A stretch of 64,000 bases of DNA, from assembly GCF_000208865.1 (NCBI RefSeq), contig NC_018395.1:6558839-6622838 (forward strand), read 5' to 3'. Below, piece after piece: positions 35,652 to 46,713 of the stretch. A program made the translations under genes and the position numbers. The notes beneath the pieces were generated by a model, which did no database searches, had not been told where the DNA came from, and worked only from the letters and a program-made list of their open reading frames with translations. Position 1 is the stretch's first letter. Each line of letters begins with the position of its first letter. This DNA is from Neospora caninum Liverpool. Taxonomy: Eukaryota > Apicomplexa > Conoidasida > Eucoccidiorida > Sarcocystidae.

Positions 35652-38504
35652 TCACTCCGTCTCTTCTTTCCGACTTCGCGATGTCTCTCTCTCTCCCTTG
35701 GAAACGATTTCCTCGCTTTCTCTGACCAACAGCCGCGCCTCTCTGAGAAGGCCCCGCCGCAGCCGCGCGTCCCGCTCGCCTTCCCCGCGTATCGCGCGAG
35801 CCCACTTTTCTCTCTCGCCCTTCCGAACCACCTCTTCACACAGTGCAGCCATCTCCTTCATCGTCTGCATCGTGAGATGCGACGCCGACCGGTGCAGTTC
35901 GCGCAGTTTAAGCACCAACTGCCGAGAACCCCAGACCGCCCCTCGCTCATTCACGCGCCGGCCTGCGGGCCCCGCCGCTCCGAGGCCTGCGCCGCTGGCT
36001 AGGCAGTGAGCATGCGCGACCCGTCGAGCATTTGCACATGGCGCGGACCCGCCAAGCGAGAGGGGCAGAAGAGCGGTCCTGCCCGGCGCTCCAGAAAATC
36101 CAGGAAACGAGGGAGACGTCGGAACGCCGCGGCGACCTTCCGACAGCCCATACGCTGGCTGCACAGGTGCATGCGCATGCAGATTGGAGTTCGCTTGGAG
36201 AGCCGGGCCTCGTTGAGGCGGCGAGCGCAGAGCTGAACTGCCTCTGGGCGCGGATGCCGGAGCGGAGAGCGGAGGCAAGTGGGAGAGAGGACGGAGAGAC
36301 GACCCAGTCTCGAATCTTCGGCCTCCCCCGGCTCCAGAGGCATGGCCGACATCGCTGCTGGGGACTCGATTCATCGGCGAAGGCTGCAGATTTCCCTCGA
36401 GATCAATTGGCGCCAGCGCCGTCGCAGAATAGCTCTGAGAATGCCGCGACCTGTCGACAGGGCCCTGCCCAGACGACGGCAAGCCGCATCGCGTCCCGTC
36501 CACGGGCTCCTCTCGGAGACCGTTCCCGGGAAGACTCGCGCCTTCTTGCTCCAGCATTCCGCGGCCTGCCGCGCCTCCGTCGCTCCCGCTGCCGATCCGA
36601 TGTCTGCTCGCTTCGTCTGCGCAGTCTCTGTGGCCAGCAGGCACGTCGCGGAGCGGCTGTTGAAACGATCCCTGCGGCGTGGGCGTCTCGCCCCGCGACA
36701 GGCCTGGGTCTCCGGGCGGACGCGAAGAGACGTCCGAAGCGCTGAGCGAGGAGTCGCGCAGAGACTGGAGATGACTCATTTGCATCGGATGAGGCACGTG
36801 CTGGAATTGGAAGTGGAGTTGCTCCATATGGGGCGAAGCAGAGGCAGGCGGCATCTCAAGAGGAAAACGCGCCTGAGAAGTCGCAACGCCTGGCTGATGC
36901 GAAGGCATCACAGTGGTCGGAAACACGTAGCAGTCAGCGGCGCCGGGTCCAGCCCCTTTCTGACGTCCGTTTTCCGCCACCCCTTCGCTCTCCTTCTCTC
37001 TGTCGGCTCGGACTGCGCCCTCGGCAGCAAAGTTTGTGTGTGTCACCGCCCGGTCCCCAGGCCCCGGAGGCCCAGCGGCGCGTGTTCGGCCTCCCGGCAA
37101 CCCCACACCCGCCGCAGCGACGCTGTGGCCCTCCGGATCGACGCCGGCTCTCCGGGCTCCATCCTGCGGGGCCTCGGAGGCTAAGGCGCCGCCCGGCCCG
37201 ATTCCAGGTGCGTGGAGCTCCGGCCCGATGCCCAGCCCATTCGCGCCTGCCGAAATCTGCGACAGGCACGCAGATGCCATGCTTGGCGGGGCGAAAGCAG
37301 GCTTCACGTCGGGATGGCCCGTGCTGAGGCCGTTGCCATGGGGATCGCTCAGCACCAACGCGGACGCGGGCAGCACCCTCGCATCGCCCACTGTGCTCGC
37401 CAGGACGCCGGCCGAGTCTTGCATGCCTGCCTCTCTGTCGCCCATGCATACCGGGGAACTCCCAGGCGCTGCAGGCACCGCGTTTCCATTCACGAGCACA
37501 GGGTTTGTCCCCGACGCCCCGTAGACGTTCGCGAGAATCGCCCCGTTTTGAAAAACAGGGGAGGCCGCTGTAGGCGACGCGGCCGGGCCCGTCGCGTCTC
37601 CTGGCGCCTGCGCGGACTCGGCCCCTGAGGGAGTCCCGGGCTGCGCGCACGCACTGGACGAGGCAAAACAGGAGACAAAGGAGAGGGGCGAGAAGGAGTG
37701 GAGGGTGGGCGTAGCGGAGACAGGGGACAGGAGGGGCGACGGCGAGGGGGCGGGGCACGAAGAGGGACTCGGAAGAAAAGTGTCGTTGTGTGCAGCGCTC
37801 GCGCTTTTCCACTTTTTCGCTGGCCCAGGCCGGCCACCTCCGGGCCTCGGTGCACCGCCCACCAAGGACTCTCGCGAGAGAGACGGAGACGGGTGCGCAG
37901 CCGCGACAGATCTCCCGCTTGGCTCGCCCACCACGTTGGCGTGCGAGGGGAGAAACTGAGAGTGGACAGGAGCGCTGGAGATGGCGCTTGGCGCGTTGAC
38001 GGGACTGCCTGTGAAGTGGAACGCGCCTTTCCCAGTCTCGACGACCTCAGGGTGTCCGGCCGCGACGAAAAACGACGCGTGCCCACCTCCGTGCGAAACG
38101 TCCCCAGGCGGGACCGCGCCAAAGGGCGGAGGAACGGGGTCCAGCGTCGACGCGCTGGACAGGCTTTGCGACACGTGGAAATGCGGAGAAGGGTCGGTAC
38201 ACTGAGGAAGGGACGAGGAGGCAGTCAGCGACGGAGAGGCCAGCAGAAGTTGACTCGCCGCCGCCTGCAGCTGCTCCCGTTTCCTTTGCCGGTACTTGCG
38301 AGACGCGACGCGTTGCCTCTCTCTCTTCACGCGCAGCGCCTCGGCGCGATGTTGCTGGTCCGCCGTGACTGCAGGAGACCCTTGCGGGCCCGCTGAGGGT
38401 GGAGTGGACGAGAGCGGCGCATAGCAAGATGCAGAGCACGGCGTAGCAAGGGCGAAGCCTGGCGGGACGCTACGTCCCCTGGAGGGCGCCTGGTTGGCGT
38501 ACAT
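35652..38504 (-). CDS. Single-exon low-complexity protein with a bZIP-like basic region
   Basis: 950 codons without an intron from the first in-frame ATG (38504). Most of the protein is Ser/Pro/Gly/Ala-rich and predicted disordered. Residues 58-78 (38333-38271) read RVKRERQRVASRKYRQRKRE, which aligns with a bZIP basic region of the Jun/Yap kind. Gln64 stands at the invariant Asn position and Arg72 at the invariant Arg. Leucines follow at two heptad steps (QLQAAASQLLLASPSL) before prolines break the helix, so there is no full zipper. The last 90 residues (KLRELHRSASHLTMQTMKEM onwards) are strongly helical and charged and could be a separate dimerisation or partner-binding segment. I do not recognise a named orthologue. 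A nuclear DNA-binding role is inferred from one motif only; an RNA-binding or purely nuclear-localisation basic patch is the alternative. Confidence 0.7.
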   Translation of the reverse strand: MYANQAPSRGRSVPPGFALATPCSASCYAPLSSTPPSAGPQGSPAVTADQQHRAEALRVKRERQRVASRKYRQRKREQLQAAASQLLLASPSLTASSSLPQCTDPSPHFHVSQSLSSASTLDPVPPPFGAVPPGDVSHGGGHASFFVAAGHPEVVETGKGAFHFTGSPVNAPSAISSAPVHSQFLPSHANVVGEPSGRSVAAAHPSPSLSRESLVGGAPRPGGGRPGPAKKWKSASAAHNDTFLPSPSSCPAPSPSPLLSPVSATPTLHSFSPLSFVSCFASSSACAQPGTPSGAESAQAPGDATGPAASPTAASPVFQNGAILANVYGASGTNPVLVNGNAVPAAPGSSPVCMGDREAGMQDSAGVLASTVGDARVLPASALVLSDPHGNGLSTGHPDVKPAFAPPSMASACLSQISAGANGLGIGPELHAPGIGPGGALASEAPQDGARRAGVDPEGHSVAAAGVGLPGGRTRAAGPPGPGDRAVTHTNFAAEGAVRADREKESEGVAENGRQKGAGPGAADCYVFPTTVMPSHQPGVATSQARFPLEMPPASASPHMEQLHFQFQHVPHPMQMSHLQSLRDSSLSASDVSSRPPGDPGLSRGETPTPQGSFQQPLRDVPAGHRDCADEASRHRIGSGSDGGAAGRGMLEQEGASLPGNGLREEPVDGTRCGLPSSGQGPVDRSRHSQSYSATALAPIDLEGNLQPSPMNRVPSSDVGHASGAGGGRRFETGSSLRPLSHLPPLSAPASAPRGSSALRSPPQRGPALQANSNLHAHAPVQPAYGLSEGRRGVPTSPSFPGFSGAPGRTALLPLSLGGSAPCANARRVAHAHCLASGAGLGAAGPAGRRVNERGAVWGSRQLVLKLRELHRSASHLTMQTMKEMAALCEEVVRKGEREKWARAIRGEGERDARLRRGLLREARLLVRESEEIVSKGERETSRSRKEETE

Positions 38505-41175
38505 TCTGGGAGGCAAATCCGCCTTTAGTTGTCCAGACAGGAGCGGGAGATGGCACGATAGAGCGTCTACGAGATGGGAAAACAAGGAAGGAGCACAAGA
38601 CTGGAAAGGCCACCCGAGGCAGGAGACGGTGAACACAGTAGTGCAGGAAGACCGGCTGCGACGGCAGCCAGCGAAGAGCGGAAGGCAAGCGGCGAACAGC
38701 GACGAAAATCGAGGCAGACAAAAACATGCAAACACCTAGGAGGAGGACCGAGTAACCTGTTGAGTTGTTCGGGCCTTTAATCTCTGCATTGGGCCTCCTT
38801 GCCGGTGTTCCGGGCGATGCGGTCGATGACACGCGAGGAACCGCACAAGAGGAGACGACTCGAGCAGAGTGCATCCCCAGTCACGAAGTAGCATTGTCGA
38901 CAAAAAAACGCTTCTTCGCGTTTGTCAAGGGGATCGAAAAGCCACAACCCCCTCGCATTTGAAATGGTACCACGTGCAAGTCCTGTAATTATGCGGGGTG
39001 GCCGCTGTCGCAAGACACTAACCGCCCGCTCGAATGCGACAATTTTTCTCGCGGACTTCTGCCGCGAAAATTTCCCGATGACTTCAGTTAGCAGACTGGC
39101 GTCGCGTGTGTTAGCAAAACATTTCGATGGAAGAGTCAATGCCCCATTTCCTGAGAGTTCCGGTATTTCCCGCTAAAATGATGCCAGGAGTGCCGATACA
39201 GCACGTGCAGGGGATGGAGAGAAAGGGGAAGAATGCGGGTGCCGAGAAGACCGCAGGCCCACTGGCTGCTCCATTTTCTGTCCCAAAAGTATGGGCGAAA
39301 AAAATCGAGGAGAGGAACGGGAAAGCCACACAAAGCGAGACATGAATGCCCTTCCTTTCAGCGACGAGAAAACGCGGAACTACCAAGCTTTTATCGCGAG
39401 ACGCCCGGCAAATTGCAGAGCGTGCGAAGAAAAGCGAAAGGAGAACTGGTTACACACAGAAAGAAAAGAAACAGAGGCAACAACAGTCAACTCTGCTTTT
39501 AAGAAAGGAACAAACGGGAGGCGGTCAACCAAAGTGAGGAAGAGCGAAACGCCCCGTACCTGGACGGCGTCGGGAAAGATTTCCCAGTTGACTTATCTGT
39601 GCTCAGATTTCTTTCTTCCCACGCGAGATCGAATCCTTTAAACATCTATTGATACTGGGGAAAGGATATCTTTTCTCTTTTCTGGGCACGGAATCGTTTC
39701 CAGAGCGCAGAAGTGGACGGCGTGCACATGCAGAAAAAGAGTGCCCCAAGGCGCGAAACATCACTCCTTGACGAGCCCCCCCAGCCGCCAATTTCGTAGC
39801 TCCACTTCTAAATTTCATGTTGGACAGCTCTCGTTTCTCTCAAAGAGAAAAGAGGCGTTTCATGCCTCACGCTCATTTGACTCTCGGCTCCGCGAAACCG
39901 TGTCGTCTGTGCGTCAAAAGATCACCAAGTCTTTCGCTGCAGGATCGACGCCTCTAGCCAGGGGTACCAGAAAAAAACGGTAAGCAGTAACAAAGAAAGG
40001 TGGCGCACCCCAGAACGTTCTGGGGTTTTTTCCGTAGAGGAATGAGTCGAGGATCATATTTTGCAGCCCACATGTTCCTCTAAAGTATGAGACTGTATGC
40101 TGAAGAGAGGAGCTGGCCACGCTTGGCAGTTTCGGAGTTTTCGCTGGCGAAGGAGAGACAGTGTCTTTTATTTTTCTAAAGTTCTCCAGAAAGTGTTGTA
40201 GCGATCTCCTCGCAGTTTGTGCGTGCCGGGATGCACGCGGTACCCGGGTACTGAGCTAGCAAAAAGCTTTCACAGCCGAACTCGAAGCCTCGTTCCAGCA
40301 AGAGTTCTGATTCCGCGTCCTAGCATTGTTAGGTTTAGAGGGAACAAAAAAGCGGAGCCGCATGCGTTCCAAAAGTTCGTGGCCTTTTGCATTCCTCTGC
40401 GGCATCTGGATGAGCAAAAACTCCCCACCAAACGCGGGAACACCTGATTATGTCGGAGGGGCTTTTTCGACACAAGAAGCGAGGAAACCTGCTGAGGTTC
40501 GAACGATGACCCAAAGAGGCCAGTTTTCGGATAAGTGTCGCAATGAAGAACGCCATCGGATTCAGAAAACGCACAAAAGGTCTGGATGCTCCGGCTAGAC
40601 CTTTCGTCTTCTCGACGTTGTCAAAAGCTCCTCACCGCAACGGTCATTCCCGGCACACCGGGGTGGTCATCGGCGAACCGCCGCACGCGGACCCCCATCT
40701 GCAGGGAACGAAAATGCGCCAAAGTTTAGGCATAGTGGCCAAAGAGGCAAACGTTTCTTGGCTGGATCCCAAAAGCAGCACTCGCAAACCCAAAACCGTA
40801 GCCTTTGCATGCGAAGCCATCGCGTTTGTTACTGACACTAGCCGTCGTCGAGGAGTCTCAGACTTCGCCTAATATATGCGGTACTCTGGCGTTCCCTTTC
40901 CACATTGTCCTGGGGATTTCGCCCCTTTGGTGTGTTCAGTGAGCTACCCGATGCTCCAGCTACGGCCACGAACGAATGCACTGGCATGCTTGCAAACATT
41001 TGACAAAACCTTCACGATGGAGCCTCCACAGCGAGAATTCTTTTTGAGAGAAAAGGCAACACAGTCCTAAAGTGAAAATCACCACCTGGCTCAGAAGAAC
41101 TGAGGACAGAACCAGAGTACACATCGGCCCGCCGTATGCACGGCTGCTCTAATTACGCTGTACTGCCATGAACCC
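38505..41175. other. Intergenic region with no recognised gene
   Basis: 2.7 kb between the start of the bZIP-like gene and the deaminase stop, both minus-strand. Frames are short and mixed. If the last deaminase exon is spliced at the GTAAAA inside it instead of ending at 41176, a final small exon would lie here, but I could not find one with a convincing match. Confidence 0.5.
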
Positions 41176-44100
41176 TTATCGCGAACGACTCGGCTCTATG
41201 AGGACTCCCATCATATGTTTTTTTACCCGGGTGAGAAGGTCGAGAGCGCCGCTCCGATTGTCGTATTCCTCCGCGTACACAACCGTTTGGATTGCCTGTG
41301 AATCAACGCATACGACAGGAGAGACCAGGGAAACCATTTCTGTTTCAAAGTGAGACTGTTTCACCTTGCACTGGGCAACAATGACCTTTTCAGCCAAGGG
41401 ATGGAACAGCCGACGGCCATTTCAGTTTCGCGAACAGAGACAAAAGACCACTCCTGGCACAATCCGACATCACCGACCTGATACCGCACGGCACGAAAAT
41501 CGGCCTAGAGTCAGGAACAGCCGCAATGCATCGGACGTGTGCACGGTGTGTCTGTGTCGGGCAAATGGAGCAGATGGTTCTACTTACGGATTGAACGACG
41601 AGCTTGGCGCAACCCAGACATGGGAGGCAGGTGACGTAGAGCGTACCGTTCATGGCGCGGTCTCGACCTGAGAATCCGCGCACAGAGATGCAGGATACGG
41701 CCAATGCCACACCTAAAAAAATGTGCAGTAACTTTAATGTCGTCTGCTACTGAAATCCAACACCTTGAGCTAACCAGGCAAGTGGGGGGTGGTGGAAAGC
41801 AATCACAAAGAACCGGGTTGTCTGTATCTGCTAACTGGTGTCTAGTCAGTCCTCGTTAGAGGCAGTTCTGAAGAAATCCCTGCGTTCTTGAAACGGACCC
41901 AGGACCACATCCGCGTGAACCAGCAGGCGACGCTCGAAAAACGGAACGTCACGTCTAATCGAGGGTATCCGACTCACAAGAGAAAAGCGGTCGGCTGGTG
42001 AGAAACGACAGCGCACCCTTCGACTTCAAACACAGAGACTTTCGTTTCCTACCTGCCTCCAAGAGAGCATTGGCCTCCGCGTGGATACACTCGCACGCCT
42101 CCAGCGCCCGACCCTGAGACACATTGGGATCATTACACCGCGCACAGCCTCCTGCGTTGCAGTTGGCTGCTTGGGACGGCGTTCCGTTGTAGCCGGTGGC
42201 GATAACCTGGATGCCGCGAACAAAAAGGTAAAGGAGAAACCGAGTAGTCCTTTCCTGAAAATTCTGCCGCAGTGGCTGGCCGTCGCAGTCCCGCGCCCCC
42301 CCACCCGAGAGTGCCGTTAACGCCGCTCACCAGTTGCAGGAAATGAGGTCGGTCCAAAGTTGACGAGAGAGAGAGAGTGGAAGCGAGAGATTCAAGAACT
42401 AGGTCCACGGGGAGGCACACCCACAGGCGATACTCGAAGAAAAACGGAACTCCTTCACACACTGGCGCTGGCTACGGAGAAAGCGACGGGAAACTGCCGG
42501 GATGCATCGAAAAGCGAGCGCGGAGAGGCCAAGACATGCAGGAGGAAAACAACTCGCAGAGCCCAGAGAATGGAACTAACGCAGAGATGACGACTTACAC
42601 GATTTCCACGCGCGACGATTGCTCCGACCCTGTACATACACAGAGCGGAAAGAACGGTAAGCGACAACACACGTGACCGAGGAAAGCCAAAAGGCGCGAT
42701 GAGAAGGCAGCGGTACGTCAGATCTGCCGATACTTCTTGAGCAAGACTCCCGGCACCTCTCACCGTCGTTTCATGCAGTTTGACCGCGTAGAAGCCAAGA
42801 ACGTGAGCCGCATGAAGTACGTGTCCCAGGAAGGACGCACGAGCTCCTCACAGAGGAACCCTGCGGCTGCGAACAAACCCCAGAAAGGCGGAATGTGTGT
42901 CGTCCAGAAGCAGGAGGAAACACGTCTCGGGTTTCGACCTAGGCGTCGAGAAGACGTGGCGACCGACATCTATCTCAAGACCGAGAACGGGTGGAAAGCG
43001 TCCCCGCACGAGCTCCCACGGGGGAGGCAGCAGCACAAAGTTGAGGGAACAAACTGGTCCCGACAAAACCTTCGCAGCAATTTAGAGGTTCGGCTCATCT
43101 CTGATGTTTCCGAGCATGTCGCAGGCGACTGCAGAGAGGACCCAGCGGGGCCCGGCCCCTGGCGCCTGGGACTGATTCCGTTTCTAACGGAGCTCTCTCG
43201 TCCACACTAGAGTTGCGAGAATCTCAGTATATACACGCCACAAGCGGAGAATCAGGAGCCGAGGCGTGGAAGGCGGGAAAGGACGCTTGTGATTCTGGCG
43301 CGTTTTGCCTCGTCTGCGAACGGGACTCGTTCGTGTGACTTGGGTAGACAGGAAAGGAATTTGGTTCGGGCCGTGCACAGTCTGATTCGATTTTTCCAGG
43401 CATTTCTCGGCCAGCCCACATACAGGCGATTTTCTTTTGAAGAAGACTGGTGTCCCCGTCAGCCATCACGTGCACATCCGCGACAGCCATGCCTGCAGGC
43501 AAAGAACAGAGAGAGAAGTCGAGGACCAAGAAGAAAGGGGCCGGTCCAGGAACTCGGCGACGAACAAAGGCACGGCCGCCTGAAAGGGAAAGCCTCACAC
43601 TACCAAACAAAAACCCGACCCAGCACGAAGTCCAGACTGCTCGGAACACGAGACGATAAGTCCTCTCCGCCGTAGCCGCCAGACCGCCCACGGCCTCATT
43701 TGTGAAACAGCCGCTCGAAAAAAGGGAATCGCGCGAAACCCAGGGCGAGATCTTTTGGGGCTTCGTGCGAACTGGCCCCTCAGCAGTGGCCGCTCTCTTG
43801 CTTCGAATGCTGCATGCATGCCTTGGCACTTTCGGAAGTCCCCGCGGCTGGCAGCTCGCGCAAGGCTTCAGATGCGCTCTACACCTTTTGGCGCATGTGC
43901 GCGCTGCTGCGTTAAGGTCGATAAACAAATGCGATTGTTCACAGACAGGCATGCGACCAGACACCTGTGAAATGGCGCGCAGCTCACCCTTATGAAAATG
44001 GGCATGTCCACATAAAAAGCAAAAGCAGAACCATGCATATATATACACATCTTTGCATGCAAAAATGTGTACTAGTATCGGCTGCTCATGGACGCCTTTT

Positions 44101-46713
44101 GAACGTAACACGCTTCCCCGGCTTCTCGCTTCCTTACAGACTCGGACGCCATCCACGCCGGACGCTCCAGAATGACCGCCGGCGGAGGTACGAAAGCAGA
44201 GCTGCGAGCAGCGCAAAGGAGCAGAGTCGGCCGCACGGTCGCCCCGAGCCTCTCGTCCTTGCTGCGACGAGTGGCGAGAGGAGAGCCACGGATGCATGCA
44301 CAGTTGAGCGTGGAGATAGAGCAGACCGTTTCATCTCTGCGGATCGTCCCAGAAGAAAAAGTGTTCGGATGGCAGAGGAAACGTCTCGAGGGACCCGAGC
44401 TGAGGGCTCGAGGTTCTATCCGTCTTCTCGCGTGTACACAGGCGGTCAGGGGAACCGAAGAAAAAACAGAGTGTGTTCTCCGCCTCTCCGGGACCACGCG
44501 CCGCGTTTCGCCGTGACAGGGGAGACAAAAACCGTTCAACTCGCCAGAACTGCCCGAAAAGAAACGCTGAGGGGAGACCGGCGTGAGAGAATGGCGGCTT
44601 CGAGGGTGGGCTGTTTCAGTGCGGGATATGCCAGTGCGCCGCGCAACGCGCACCACGCTTCGGCAGCTGTGAAACCGCGCACTCCGCAGCCAGGAGGGTG
44701 GGATCGAAGAGAGTCAAGAGTTTCGACCGCCGGAGAGAAAGACCGAGACAAGATGGTGGGCGAAGGGATTCCTTTGAGATTACGGATCGCCGCAAAGCAT
44801 GGCCATCCACAATTCGCTGGTACACCAATCGAAAAAAGACGAGACAAACGAGACGCTTACTTGATCCTCACGCGTTATCATGTCATCCATTGAAAAATTC
44901 GCTCCTGTTTTGGCCCGCATGCGCGCGACACGAACACCCAGCGGCGCGTCGACTGCGACCAGCGCGAAGAAGGGGCGTTTCCTGCGGTAGAAATGCACCC
45001 CGTCAGGGAACATGGACGTCGTTGCCTCTTTGAAGGAAGAGCGACACTATCGACTCCAACAAAGCGAGGCAGACACAGAGCTCTGCTTCGAGAGTGTGCG
45101 AAAACAAGATGCATAGACACACGACGCCAGACCAACAGATCCGGTCTCTGTCTTCAGTCCTGCCTGTTTGTCAGACTGAAAAAGAAGAAACATCTCGCGC
45201 ACGGGTTCCAGATTCCGTCGTCCTCGCTCGCTGTCGCGTCCTAACGCGTTCGGAGGAAAGACTTCTTCTGTCGTGCTGTTGGACTCGCAAGCGACAAACG
45301 CCTGGCCCCCTCTCCCCGCCCGGGGACTTCGTGAGACGGTGGATGCCTCCTGTCTGTCGCGTGAAACGTTCGAGCCTTTGCCTTCTCTTTGCCGTTTTTG
45401 CCGGGGTTTCCAGCGCAGCCAGGCACGACGAAGCGTTGCGTCTCACAGAGAACAAAAGACGTACCGGAGCGTCCTGACTTCCTCCAGTCTGGAGATGCCG
45501 AGAACAACAAAGTTCTCGCGCCAGCGACTCGTGACTGAAAGAACAAGAACACGCAGGCTGGGACTTCACCACTGAGTGACAACGCACCCAGCGACAGACA
45601 CCAGACAGTGTCTCCAGACGGGGCAACCGAGGGCGCGAAAGGCGCAGCTCTGTTGGGGGGGAAGGTTCCTAGCACGTGCAGCCACGCTACGAGCGACGGC
45701 AGCGACACACAGGGGGGGGGGGCGAGAAAAACGGGGGGAGAACGGAACAAATACGCGTGGAAAACGCACTGGAGTGAAGGATAGGCTGTGGACTATCCTT
45801 GGAATCTGCCGGGTGTGACAGCCCAGGCCAGCATCTACCACAGTGTTGAGGGAAAACTGAGAACGGTCCACGAGACCTGCGAAAGCGGGTGGGGCGCAAG
45901 TTCGCACCACAGCGAGTCAGAGACGCAGAGAACTGTGTGTGTGTTTCACGGAAGCGCACACGCGTGAGGTTCGTCTGAGAGACACGGATAGGCCGTAGTG
46001 TCTGCCAAGCGTGCAGTCGATACACTCCAGGTTGCAGGTGTGTGGCAGCGGAGCGCGGACTGTCTGCTCGCATTTGTCTGCGTCGTACCGAAATCAACGA
46101 TTTGATCTGCGTCGGTGAACGAGAGCGAGGAAGGCGCGTCTGACGGCCGTGCAGCTGGGAGAGGCTCATTCGGCGCCGGTGCATGCGGGGCAGAACGAGG
46201 CTCACTTGACCCGTTAACGCAGGCCGTGTCTTGCAGGCCGTTAAACACAGCGTGAGGCCTTTGAGAGGCCAAAGGGCGAGAACTGGGCGCAGCCGCAACC
46301 AGGCCGTTTTCGGGGCACTGCAGCGGGGCCTCTGCGAAAAAAAGGCTTTCTTTTTCTTCCCTGGGTGAATCTGCGTCTGAACGCGCCGATGGTCTGACTG
46401 TCGGAGACTCGGCGACTCGGCCTTCCCGTTTTGCACGGCATGCAGGGTCGGATGCGCCTGAGCGTGAATCTGCGCGCTCCGCCGCTTCCGCGTCAGCTCG
46501 CTTGGCTCTGGCGCTGGGAGAGGGAAACCGCGGGTCGGAAACAGAGCGGAGGCGGTCTCTGGAGGAACGAAGCGAACGAGAAGCGAATGCGGGGCAACAC
46601 GCAGGCGCGGCGCCAGAGAGATGCAGGAGCGTGAAGTTGTATTGCTCCTGGAGGACTCTCGCCACAGACTTCTTGCCGCTTTGCAGCGGTCCTACGAGGC
46701 CGAGAACAACCAT
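41176..46713 (-). CDS. Deoxycytidylate (dCMP) deaminase with N-terminal P-loop domain, ten exons
   Basis: The zinc enzyme converts dCMP to dUMP, feeding thymidylate synthase. Exons: 46713-46089, 45534-45465, 44981-44861, 44201-44138, 43492-43424, 42860-42764, 42629-42599, 42206-42053, 41667-41588 and 41295-41176. All phases close, giving 476 residues. The N-terminal kinase-like domain, as in fungal dCMP deaminases, starts at Met1 with a Walker-A-like GPLQSGKKS (8-16). It is interrupted by about 150 low-complexity residues and resumes with DADQIVDFVTSRWRENFVV and RKRPFFALVAVDAP. The catalytic domain begins SWDTYFMRLTFLASTRSNC, then VIATGYNGTPSQAANCNAGG. Its zinc site is CIHAEANAL (His401, Glu403) and LPCLGC (Cys427, Cys430). 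It ends near IQTVVYAEEYDNRSGALDLL. Exons 4-6 follow phase and a short ADVHVMADGD match. The extreme C-terminus is uncertain because a GTAAAA donor lies 17 codons before the stop. Confidence 0.92.
45712..45722. repeat. Homopolymer run of 11 G in a deaminase intron
   Basis: An uninterrupted G11 run is followed 14 bases later by a second short G run. It lies in the first intron of the dCMP deaminase gene. Confidence 0.8.

Noticed and set aside
36032..37184. Overlapping plus-strand open frames of 230-300 codons opposite the bZIP-like gene
   Set aside because: They mirror the GC-rich coding exon on the other strand, are Arg-rich shadow translations, and have no splice context or family likeness.
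43967..44893. 308-codon plus-strand frame
   Set aside because: It covers two phase-consistent deaminase exons and introns on the opposite strand; composition is Arg-rich shadow.
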